Origin: Reclinomonas americana ATCC 50394
Lineage: Eukaryota > Jakobida > Jakobea > Jakobida
Length of the DNA stretch: 26,531 nucleotides
Direction of reading: 5' to 3'
NCBI GenBank assembly: GCA_048213135.1
Contig: PS015286.1
Location: 52,373-78,903 of the forward strand
Position numbers and translations under genes: made by a program. The notes under the pieces were generated by a model that was not told the origin of the DNA, did no database searches, and saw nothing but the letters and a program-made list of their open reading frames with translations. Shown piece after piece: positions 11,366 to 20,245 of this stretch (positions are counted from its first letter, which is position 1; each line of letters starts with the position of its first letter).

Positions 11366-12598
11366 TCAGTCGCTGCCTCCAAATAAAGCAACAACGTCGG
11401 GGGAAAGAAAGCGCACCACATCCTGACACACGACAGTCTCCACGCGCACAAACACGCCAAAGCCTGGCGGCGCCGTAAAGTACCGAATGCCATCCACCGA
11501 CCCATCGTTGCGTCCGGCTGCACAAGCGCAAATCTGCGTTACTTCTCTCGCGCTTTGCAAAGAGAGCAAGCGATAAAGCACAAAAGAACCTCGCGAAAAG
11601 AGATGTACGCCCGCCCACTGCCCACTGGCAAACTTGACTGGTCCCACATATGCCACTCGCCCGTCCAAGTTGCGCGAGGTGACCGTCACCAGTGCGCCCA
11701 CACTAACCGCGCCTCTTGCCTTATTCTCCATCAGCGCAACCTGCACACCCGTCTCTCCCGCATCGAAAGTCCACTGGGAGGCCACCGTCCGCTGCGCTGC
11801 CGAGGCCACTCTCACCGCCACCTCGCGATCAATGTAGGGGTGCAGACGCTCGGCCACAGCGTCGAAATGCCTGGCAAACACGAGCGTGGCGCACTCTTGC
11901 AGCAGACGCTGCTGCTGGCGACATTGTGCCTGCAGGTGCTGCAGGTCGTCGAGCAGGCGCTGCTGGTCTTTGAGAGGGAGGCCTTCAGTGGTGACGGCGG
12001 GGGCCAATGAAGAAGGAGGAGGAGGGAGTTGTTGTTGCTGCTGCTGAGAGGGTGCGCGGTGTGTCACTCGTGCGCGGACTTGGGCGACGCGTTCGTAGAG
12101 CGCGGAGGGGGTGCGGGGGGCGGTGAGGGAGTTTTCTTGTGGGACCTCTGCGGGGGGAGAGGGAAGGGGGTGAGAAGGGGAAAGAGGTGGAGGGGGAAGA
12201 GGGGGAGGGGGGAGGGGGGAGGGGGAGAAGAGGGGGAGGGGGAGGAGAGGGGAGGAGACGGAGGTGTGAGAAGGGGCGAGAAGAGAGAAAAGATGAGGAG
12301 AAGAGGAAAGACGAGAAGAGAAGAGAAGAGAGGAGAAAAAACAGAAGAGAGGAGAGAAAATAGAGAAGAGGAACGACGAGAAGGGATGAGAACAGAAAAA
12401 AAGAAGAGACGAAGAAGAGGCGAGAAGAGAAGAGAAGAGATGAGAGAAGAGAAGTGGTACAAAGAGGAGATGAGAAGAGGAGAAGATAATATCGACTGGA
12501 TGCAGACAGGAGAAGGAGGTGAGGAAGACTGCCTTTCCCTCTCTCACGCACACACACACATTCTCCCTTCCTCCCTCACTGTGCGTGTCAGCTTTCAT
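11366..12598 (-). CDS. CAP-Gly domain protein with N-terminal coiled coil (about 242 aa)
   Basis: A probable microtubule-associated protein. Proposed exons: 12598-12580 (19 nt, Met-Lys-Ala-Asp-Thr-His), 12147-11590, 11517-11366, giving 242 residues. A Gln6/Pro4 stretch lies near residues 40-50 and a glutamine/leucine-rich helix (about 60-105) should form a coiled coil. The C-terminal CAP-Gly domain (about 157-220) runs from GALVTVTSRNLDGRVAYVG through FASGQWAGV to GRNDGSVDGIRYF; GRNDG stands where the family has GKNDG, the loop that binds C-terminal EEY/F tails. The second intron (donor GTTCTT at 11589, acceptor before 11517) was chosen because it restores the exact CAP-Gly spacing. Reading through instead adds about 24 residues in the loop. 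The tiny first exon is inferred from a strong GTGAGG donor and matching phase, and is less certain. A CAP-Gly domain at the C-terminus recalls tubulin cofactor B, but I see no ubiquitin-like part and no acidic DEI end. Confidence 0.75.
   Translation of the reverse strand: MKADTHSEGGRENVCVCVREGKAVFLTSFSCLHPVDIIFSSSHLLFVPLLFSHLFSSLLASSSSLLFFCSHPFSSFLFSIFSPLFCFFSSLLFSSRLSSSPHLFSLLAPSHTSVSSPLLPLPLFSPSPLPPPPLPPPPLSPSHPLPSPPAEVPQENSLTAPRTPSALYERVAQVRARVTHRAPSQQQQQQLPPPPSSLAPAVTTEGLPLKDQQRLLDDLQHLQAQCRQQQRLLQECATLVFARHFDAVAERLHPYIDREVAVRVASAAQRTVASQWTFDAGETGVQVALMENKARGAVSVGALVTVTSRNLDGRVAYVGPVKFASGQWAGVHLFSRGSFVLYRLLSLQSAREVTQICACAAGRNDGSVDGIRYFTAPPGFGVFVRVETVVCQDVVRFLSPDVVALFGGSD
11382..11387 (+). 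promoter_or_regulatory. Candidate poly(A) signal AATAAA for the plus-strand gene
   Basis: A canonical AATAAA lies about 300 nt after the plus-strand stop at 11083. It overlaps, in antisense, the last codons of the convergent CAP-Gly gene, so transcripts of the two genes may overlap at their 3' ends. This is a motif match only. Confidence 0.3.
12148..12579. repeat. Polypurine (plus-strand) intron of the CAP-Gly gene
   Basis: About 430 nt of GGGGA, GAAGA and GAGAAGAG-type words; on the coding strand a C/T-only stretch that runs into the CCGCAG acceptor. Long frames with runs of Ser/Leu/Phe here are compositional. Confidence 0.8.
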
Positions 12599-12681
12599 GC
12601 TTGCGCGTCTGCATCTCAGACTCTCACTGCTTTGTCTGTCTCTCTGAGAGAGCTACCTCACGTGTGGCTCCCTTCTACGTT

Positions 12682-12718
<37 letters not shown>

Positions 12719-12969
12719 GTATGTATGCAAGTGTTTGAGTGTGCATCTGTCTGTCTCATTCTTTTGGCCTCTCTGTCAAGTTGCTTATCCTGTGCGCTCC
12801 TCTGCTCTCTCTCTCTCTCTCACACACACACACGCACACATACACACATGCACACACACGCACACACAGCATGATTGCAAGTGTCTGTCAATCACTGTGT
12901 TGCTTCTCTCTCAAGTTGCCTCTCACTCTGCTCTCCTGTGCTGCCCTTCCCTGCTTCTCTCCTCCACTG

Positions 12970-13027
<58 letters not shown>

Positions 13028-13107
13028 AGCACTGCATGTATGCAGCTGTCTCTCTGTCAATCACTGCTTTTCATCTCTGTCTCACTCTGCTCTCCTGTGC
13101 CCTCGCT

Positions 13108-13145
<38 letters not shown>

Positions 13146-13166
13146 GCACACACACACACACAACAC
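12682..13166. repeat. Compound (CT)n-(CA)n microsatellites amplified as ~150-165-bp units
   Basis: Three successive blocks share the same order: a GCAAGTGT/GCAGCTGT word (near 12727, 12876, 13041), a CTGTCAATCACTG-like word in the last two, a CTCTGCTCTCCTGTGC word, then a CT run passing straight into a CA run. The spacer lies between the CAP-Gly 5' end and the DJ-1/LEA 3' end and shows no defensible gene. Confidence 0.75.
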
Positions 13167-13324
13167 TACAATTTCTCTTATCTCTTTCCTCCCTCTTCTC
13201 TCACACTCTCTCTCACTCTCTCACCTGCTAATGTCACCGCAGAACGCGACCGCACATGCCTCGTCGTCACACTTGCTGCTGCTGTTCCACTCGGACCCAC
13301 TCCACTCATACAGAAAGAAAACAC

Positions 13325-13760
13325 ACGTTGACTTTTCTCGCAAAAAGCCACAAATACGCGAGGGAAATTGCAACGTCTATTCGATTTTCCCGCCAACTCC
13401 AGTCGTCTCTCTCTTTAACTCCACTCTTTGTGTCTGTGTCTGGCTGTGTGTGTGGTTTGCGTGGCAGGAATGTCGACACATTGACTTTTCTCGCCAAAAG
13501 ACACAACGCGGGGGGAAAATGAAACGTTTATTCGATTTTCCCGCCAACTCCAGTGGTTTCTCTCTTTAACTGCATTCTCTGTGCGTCTCTCTCTGTGTGC
13601 GTGTGGTTTTCGCGATAGGAATGTCGACACGCTGACTTTTCTCGCCAAAAGACACAACGCGGGGGAAAATGAAACCTTTATTCGATTTTCCCGCCAACTC
13701 CAGTCGTTTCTCTCTTGACTCCACTCTCTCTGTGTGCTCGTGTGGCTTACGTGACAGGAA
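13325..13760 (-). repeat. Three tandem ~150-bp copies of a gene 3' end, each with a hairpin around an AATAAA-like hexamer
   Basis: The word TGACTTTTCTCGC recurs near 13330, 13482 and 13633, and the word GGAATGTCGA near 13467, 13618 and 13756. The last of these is the end of the DJ-1/LEA coding sequence (codons for Ile-Asp-Ile-Pro). On the minus strand each unit reads GGCGGGAAAAT, then the hexamer, then ATTTTCCCCCGC or a variant: a stem-loop with the hexamer in the loop. The hexamer is AATAAA at 13682-13677 and 13532-13527, and AATAGA in the most distal, most diverged copy (13382-13377), where the stem is still pairable. Confidence 0.75.
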
Positions 13761-16700
13761 TGTCGATGACCTTGCGCTCGCCGGCTCCACGGCGTCCGGA
13801 GTGACGGAAGCCGCCTTCCTGCTCCTTGGTGGTGGTCGAGGTCGTTGTCTTGGCGCCTGTGCGTTTCTTTGGTCGCGTGCGACCCGAGTGCACGCGACCG
13901 GCGCCTGTGGTGGTCGCGCCTGTCGTTGTCGTGCGCTCTTCTTCTTCTTCCTCCTCGCCTTCCTCTTCGCCTTCCTCCTCGTCCTCCTCCGTCGTGGTGG
14001 TGCCCGTGAGCACATCCGTGACCTTGCCGACGGTCTGCTTCAGCTTGTCGGTCCAGGTGCCGCCTTCCTGCTCCTTGCCGGTGCCGGTGATGACGTCCTT
14101 GACCTTGCCGACGGTCTGCTTGACCGTGTCCTTGAGCTTGTCGGTCCAGCCCTCTTCTTCCTCCTCTTCCTCACCGACATCGGCGGCGCTCACTTCGCGC
14201 TCCGACCAGCGCGTGCGCTGGTCCTTGTCGCCGCCGCCCGTGACCGACTCGTTGTCTTGCACCTCGCGCTCCGACCAGCGGCCCTCTGGCGGCTCCTCCA
14301 CCTGCGCGGTCTTGGTCTTCTGGCCAGTGGTGCCAAACACGGCATCCTTGGCCTTCTTCAGTCGCTCGCCCCACGTGCGCTTCGTCGCCCGCTCGTCGTC
14401 GTCCTCCTCGTCCTCTTCCTCCTCCTCGCCCTCCCCCTCCTCCTCGCCGCCTCCCGTGATGGCGTCCTTGATGTTGCCGACGCGGTCGACAACACGCTTC
14501 ACGCCCTCCGTTACCGTGTCCTTGACCTTCGAGGCCACATCGGCCGCCTTTTCCATGATGCGGTCCTTCATCGTGGTGGTGGTGGCCTCGCCTTCCTCTT
14601 CCTCTCCTTCTTCATCTTCCTCCCGGTCCACCATCGTCCTCCTGGTCTTGGCCGTGTCGGCCTTGGTGGCCGCCTTGGTCGCCCCGGCCACCGTGTCACT
14701 GACCTTGTCGGCCACGTTGCCGGCGGTCTTGGTCGCTGCCTTGGTCGCCCCCGCGACAGTGTCGCTGACTTGGTCGGCCACCTTGCGGCCGAGCTTCGTG
14801 GCGCCCTTCACCACATCCGTGGCCGTGTCCGTGACCGTGTCCGTGACCGAGCCGGCGCCCTTGGTGGCGCCCTTCACCGTGTCGCTCACCGTGTCGGCAA
14901 TCTTGTGCGCCATGTTGGCGGCGCCCTGCGTGACGGTGTCCTTGATGTTGCCGAGTGTGTCGGCCACCTTGTGCGCCATGCGCCCAATGCCCGTCGTCTC
15001 GTCTGTGGCGGTCTTGGTCTTGCCCTTGCCCGTGAGACTGGTGACGGCGTCCTTGACGCGGGACTCCAGGTCGCCGAGACCCTCGGCCATGGTGCGTCGC
15101 GGCCGTTCCTCAATCTCCTCCTCCTCCGTCACTGTGCTCGTCTCCACGCCCTCATCGGTGTCGGTGCTGGTGCCGGTGATGACATCTTTCAGCTTGCCGG
15201 CCTGGTCCATGAAGCGAGAGGCGCCCTCCTTCACCACGTCCTTGGCCTTGGTCAGCAGGTCGGTGTCCTCCTTGTTCTTCTTCTTGCTGCTGCTGCTGCT
15301 GCTGCCGGTGGTGGCGTGCACGTCGGTGACTGTGTCCTTGATCTTGGAGGCGGTGCGCGTGACCGTGTCTGTGACCTGCGACACCGCGTCGCCGGCCTTG
15401 CCGGTGATGCCGCTGACGCCCTCCTTGATCGTGTCGGTGACGCGCTCCGTCCACCCCTTCTCCTTCTTCTCCTTCTCCTTGTCCTTCGCGGCGGTCTTGT
15501 CCTTGGTGCCAAACACCGCCTCCTTGAACTTGGTCCACGTGGATTTCGTCGTGGTCTCCGCATTCAGCATGTCAATGAAGCGGTACACAAAGGCGTATGC
15601 TATGCAGAGGGGGTGAGGTGGTGTGGGAGAAATGAAATAGCAAAAAGGCGACGCAACCATCGCTCCAGAAGCGAGCTGCACGGAGATAAGAGGAGAAGTG
15701 ATGAGCCACATCAGTAAATTGAATTGTCGACAGTCCACTCACAAACCAGTGAGCAAGTTGCCGTCCTGATAGATGAACGCATGCGTGTGGTCGTCCTCGG
15801 TGCCGGGGAACAGCGGCGCCAGCATGTCTGTCGGTCCGGGAACGTATTGCTCGCTCGGATCCTTCAGCGCATCAGTGATCTCGTCGGCTACAAAGTTCGG
15901 GTGCGTGGTGCTGAGGGCGTAGTCGCCCATGCCGCCGAGCAGCCGGAAGGTCCAGTAGTTGGCTCGCTCCAAGTACTTCGGCAGTGTCGTCACCTTGCGG
16001 TCGTAGATGATGCTCTGGTCCTTGTTGGCGGGGTCACGAGCGCGCGCCAGCACCACGGTGCCGTGGCAAATGGCGCCGACGGGCACAGTGCCGTCGCGCA
16101 GGTGGAGTGCTTTGCGGGCGATGCGTTGCACGGTGGGGCTCTCCAGGTACTGCCGCATGCCGGGGGCGTGGCCGCCGACGAACAGGAACCCTGCGCGGAG
16201 GGGAAGGGGGAGAGAGGGGAAGGGGGGGGGGGAGGAGGGGAAGGGGGGGAGGGGGAGGAGGGGAAGGGGAAGGGGGAAGGGGGAAGGGGAAGGGGGAAGG
16301 GGAAGGGGAAGGGGAAGGGAAATAAGGGGGGCGAGAGAGGGGACGAGGCATGAGTGGAAGTGAGTGAGGGACAGGAAAAAAGGGCGAGAGAGGAAAAGGG
16401 AGCGAGAGCGAGAAAGAAAGGGAGCGAGGGAGAGGAAAAGGGGGCGAGAGTGAGAAAGAAAGGGAGCGAGGGAGAGGAAAAGCGGGCGAGAGTGAGAAGA
16501 GAAGTGAAAATGCATATGCAACGGGAGAAATCCACCAAACAGACAGCACGAACTGAAGGCGAGGGACATGAGCAAACGATATCAGAGGCGCCTTTCTCCT
16601 CTCACTTTCTGATCAGCCTGCAGCTGAGCTTTCTAACCGGTAAAAAGATGTGTGGTTGATGTCACGGTGCGCAAGATCACAAGATAGACAACACTTCAGT

Positions 16701-17540
16701 CGAGTGTGCAACGATAGCGAGAGCAGAACGACACAAAGGACAAAGAATGCTGGAACTGCAGAGGGAGTTCGGAGGAGAGCAACAAGGCAGCAAGCAACAC
16801 AAGGCGACGGATTTTGACAACAGGAGATTGTAAACAACGGGAGCAAGGAATGATCAACAACAAAAGATACAGTGTGCGGCGACTGCCAGAAACCAACCAT
16901 CGAACGAGTCGATATTGTCGAGAGCGTCGCCCCACGTAATGGGCTTGGAGAAGGCCGGGTCCAGAATCATCTCTGCACACGCGCACATCCCCGTGATGAG
17001 CAACGCGTGCCCCTCTCTCACTTCCCACACACCCTCCACTCACGTTCGTACGCCGCCTTGGCCTCGTCGGACGCCTGCAATAACGCACCGCCAAGAATGC
17101 CTTTGATGGTGGCTGGATCGGCTTGCGGCGCTTTGCCATGTTCCGTGGCCACCACCACCTTGTTGCCGGCACGGGTGAGCGCCAGCCACGGAATGGAGGC
17201 TGTGATGAAAAAAGCGTGTGTGTGAGGAATCCAGAGCTCGGAAAAAAGATTCAGTTTCGAATAAATTTGTAAAGAAACTAACCCTCCGTCACATCAAAGC
17301 CTTCGTCGGGCAGCGGCATCAGCACACTGCGCAGCGAGCATTCAGCCACCAGGCTGAGGGAGAGAGAGAGAGATAGAAGAGGGCAACAAAGGCAAAGGCA
17401 AGGACGCACATTTTCGGTGTGCCAATCGCCGTTCGCGGGAACGACAGCCGCACATTGTCTGGCGGGTCGGTGCGCGTCACCGTAAAGGCGCCGATCGCAA
17501 GAACCGCCACTAGCGACGCAATGATTGCAGCACGTATCAT
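13747..17540 (-). CDS. DJ-1/PfpI (ThiJ) family protein fused to a long LEA-like repeat tail, with N-terminal signal/anchor (about 915 aa)
   Basis: Exons: 17540-17410, 17353-17283, 17199-17044, 16972-16898, 16190-15747, 15675-15658, 15599-13747; the sum is divisible by three and ends in TAA. Residues 4-20 are hydrophobic (AAIIASLVAVLAIGAF), a signal peptide or anchor. Residues ~44-310 form a type-1 glutamine-amidotransferase-like DJ-1/PfpI domain: ILVAECS strand, LPDEGFDVTEASIPWLAL, VVVATEHGKAPQADP, FVGGHAPGMRQYLESP, and the nucleophile elbow VGAICHG with Cys186-His187, closing with QDGNLLTARFWSDAYAF. Family members include chaperone/glyoxalase-type and hydrolase-type proteins; the substrate here is unknown. 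Residues ~313-915 lack known catalytic motifs and repeat Thr/Ala/Lys/Asp/Val-rich amphipathic units (KDTVTEG, ADTVSDTVKGATK, KVKDVITGTG) with Glu-rich spacers, as in group-3 LEA or synuclein-like 11-mer helices. Three donors (GTTGGT, GTTTGT, GTTGCG) are non-consensus, but the resulting protein aligns across each junction. The last intron is 58 nt with acceptor TAG. Confidence 0.85.
16194..16500. repeat. Polypurine block in the fourth intron of the DJ-1/LEA gene
   Basis: The plus strand is GGGGAAGG-rich, then repeated GGGAGCGAG/GAGAAAG words of roughly 50-60 bp in the intron 16897-16191. The remainder of the intron (16500-16897) is unique-looking with no exon I can defend. Confidence 0.75.
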
Positions 17541-17726
17541 GTTCCTCTCTCTTGCTGGCAAAAGACAAAAGTCGGAATAACTCGTCGAACAAAACTCGTC
17601 GTGGACAACTATACTCTATTCGATGTGTGTAGAGACAAGAAGAAAACAACTACTCACAAGACTTTCACTAGGTCACTGCAAGAAAGATAAAAAGGCAAAA
17701 AAGGTCATCGCAATCAGCGAGTGCAC

Positions 17727-19557
17727 TCAAAGCTCGTCGTGCTTCTTGTCCTGCAAAGAAACACGTTGTTAGCAAACACCCAATCTTCACCCACCCACCA
17801 CATCATCTCCTACTCGCTCACCTTGGCCTTCTCCTTCATCTTCTCCAGCTTGGCCCGTCGTGCCTTGTTCTTGGCCTCCGTCGCCGCCGAGTTGTCCTTC
17901 TTCACCTCGCGCTTGGTCTTCTTGGGGTGCGCATCCTCCTCGGCATCGGCCTCCACCTCCGCCTCGTCGTCGCCGGCATCGTGCGACGGCTTGGCCTTGC
18001 TCGCCTTCTTGGCCTTGCTGGCAGCGGCACCCTTCTTGCCCGCCGCCGCCGCAGCCTTCTTGGTCGACTTCTTCGGCTTCTCCTCCTCCTCGTCGTCGTC
18101 GTCGCCGGCGTCGTCCTCCTCCTCTTCCTCCTCCGCAGCCGCGGCCGCCTTCTTGCCCTTCTTCGTGCGCTTCTCGNNNNNNNNNNNNNNNNNNNNTCCT
18201 CCTCACGCGCCTTGCGCTCCTCCTCCTCGCGCTTCTTCTTGGCCTCCTCCTCGGCCGCGTGCATGTCGCGCTCCGCCTCCTTGGTCTCGCGCCATGTGCG
18301 CTCGGCCAGATCGCGAGCCTCGTCGAAATCGTCGGTCACGATAATGTTGTCGAACACGGTGCCGGACTTGACCTGCCAGATCTCCAGACCGACGGCGCCC
18401 ATCGGGGTGCGCACGTACAACTCTGGGTCGTCCTCAAAGTCGGGGTTGGCGATCTTGGGTGGCGTCCACGGGCCCTTGTAGTCCGGGTTGGGGATCTTGC
18501 GTGGCTTCCACGCACCCTTCCACTGCGGGTTCTTGATCTGCGGCGGCGACCACTCGCCATCCTCCTCCTCGTCCCAGTGCTCCGGCTGCTTGGCGTTGGG
18601 ATCGTCAATCATCTCCGGCATCTTGTCCCAGTCCTCCGGCTTGGTGTCGGCGGGGTCGTCAATCTCGCGCTCGTCGACCCAATCGTCGGGCTTCTTGGCG
18701 TCCGGATCGTCAATCTCGCGCGGCGGCAGAATGTCCCAGTCGTCGACCAGGCTGCCCGACTCGCGCTTCTCCAAATCGACGTACACCTCGTAGGTGTTGT
18801 CGGGGTGCAGCACCAGCGAGTAGACGTGCGTCAGCGTGTCGGTCTCGCAGCGCGGCTCCTTCTTCCACAGATAGTTCTTGCCGGCGTGCGAGAAGATGAG
18901 GTGGATCTTGCGCGTCGAGTAGCCGCAAATGTCGGGACCAAACATGATCTCGTAGGGCGAGTCGCCGTTGAAGTGGCCGAGGTTGTCGACGTCGGAGGCC
19001 GGCAGCAGCTTCAAGTAGGCGCCGCCGCAGTCGATCTCCTGCTCGTGCTTGACCGAGAATTGGAAGACGAGGTCCTTGCCGCGGTTGTCGAAGACCTTGT
19101 CCATTTTGGTGGAGTAGGCGTAGAAGCGGGCGTCCTCCGAGGTTTGCATGCCTGCAAAANNNNNNNNNNNNNNNNNNNNGGGGGAAAGGGAAGTGAGCAA
19201 AGGGGGAGGGAGAGAAAGGGAAGGGAGAGAAAGAGAGCAGTCCTCTCATCCGATCGATCTGCCTTCAAGGGCGATGCAATAACGAAAGTAATTAGAGAAA
19301 GAGAAAGAGAGAGAGAGAGATCAGCGTGAGAGAGCAGAAGGAGAGTGAGAGTCGGCTGTCATGCAATCAATGTATTGTTGACAAGAGCCGCCGGAAAAAC
19401 GGAAGACACACACAGAACGAAAGCTGCATCGCCACCCGAATGAGACGAGAAGAGAACACGATGAAAACACGATGAAAAGTGGCATCGGAGGGCACCAAAA
19501 AGTAAAGAAGAGAGAGTGATCCGACAGTATGAACGATGCAACACAGAAGTAGTTTGA

Positions 19558-19588
<31 letters not shown>

Positions 19589-20245
19589 TGTGCGTGTGTG
19601 TGGGAGTGAGTGAGAGAGAGAAAGCAGACACAGCGTGAGAGTCGGTCATCATGCAAGTTGACAAGAGTCGCCGGAAAAAAAGACACTCAGACACACACAT
19701 CGCCACGCGAATGAGAACACGATGAAAACACGATGAAAACACGATGAGAACACGATGAAAAGTGGCATCGGAGGAAGGTAAAGGAGAGAGCCGGTTTGAC
19801 GACACGTGTCACACACAACATCGACACGTCATCAGCATCGCAGGCACTGATGAGAGGAAGGGGCGATCGCAGACGCAAGAGAGAGAGAGACACGTGTGTG
19901 TGTGTGAGAGAGAGACAGAGAGAAAGAGTGTGCGTGAGTGCGTGTGTGTGCACATGTCCATTTCTCCGTACCCTTATTGACATCCTCATCGCCGTACCAC
20001 TTTCCCGCCGTCCACCGCAGCTTTCCCGCCATTCCATCGCTCTTGCGATGATCGCTCTGCTTCCAGTGACTCACACCCTGTCAAAGCACAAAAAAAGTCA
20101 GTCACACAAAGAGTGATCGAAATTGCGTCATCACTGTGGACGCAACTGACTTGAATTCGTCTTGGAAGTACACCTCGCCCAGCACGCTGCTTGCGATGCA
20201 CAGGCAGCATAGCGCAATGATGGCGATGATCGCGCCCGCTCGCAT
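17727..20245 (-). CDS. CALR: Calreticulin, ER lectin chaperone with C-terminal HDEL
   Basis: Calreticulin binds Ca2+ and monoglucosylated glycoproteins in the ER lumen. Exons: 20245-20147 (signal peptide, probable cleavage after LG23), 20077-19972, 19151-17822 (20-N gap inside), 17750-17727. Family signatures are exact: KHEQEIDCGGAYLKLL, IMFGPDICG, then a P-domain with three type-1 repeats (IDDPDAKKPDDW, IDDPADTKPEDWD, IDDPNAKQPEHWDE) and three type-2 repeats (GEWSPPQIKNP, GAWKPRKIPNP, GPWTPPKIANP). Three plus three repeats, no membrane segment and a final KKHDEL separate it from calnexin. The KHDEL codons lie in a separate 24-nt exon. The C-domain is unusual: acidic runs alternate with Lys/Ala/Pro blocks (KKSTKKAAAAAGKK), so it is much less acidic than normal, and the protein exceeds 500 residues against a usual ~400-420. 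The frame after the gap was fixed by continuity to HDEL, which requires a true gap length divisible by three. Confidence 0.97.
18177..18196. other. Assembly gap (20 N) inside the calreticulin C-domain
   Basis: The coding frame upstream (Lys/Glu-rich helix) and the only sensible frame downstream (to HDEL) are joined only if the missing length is a multiple of three. With 20 placeholders a naive translation goes out of frame into Arg-rich nonsense. Confidence 0.9.
19160..19179. other. Assembly gap (20 N) in calreticulin intron 2
   Basis: It lies eight bases beyond the acceptor of the third exon, within the polypyrimidine tract of the minus-strand intron, so no coding sequence is affected. Confidence 0.9.
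19346..19775. repeat. Direct ~140-bp duplication with an 11-bp minisatellite, in calreticulin intron 2
   Basis: Copies at about 19346-19491 and 19636-19775 share GAGAGTCGG, CATGCAA, GTTGACAAGAG, CGCCGGAAAAA and the ending GATGAAAAGTGGCATCGGAGG. Near its end each copy holds tandem AACACGATGAA units (about two in the first, four in the second). A TG/GA microsatellite separates the copies. Confidence 0.8.

Noticed and set aside
11366-12598. 410-codon unspliced CAP-Gly frame
   Set aside because: It translates a polypyrimidine intron as Ser/Leu/Pro runs and breaks the CAP-Gly loop with about 24 extra residues; splicing restores exact domain spacing.
13669-15717. Long plus-strand open frames (682 and 596 codons) opposite the LEA-like exon
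   Set aside because: They are antisense shadows of a highly biased coding exon (GC-rich third positions, repeated codons). Their products are low-complexity Leu/Arg/His or Ser/Val strings without introns or start context.
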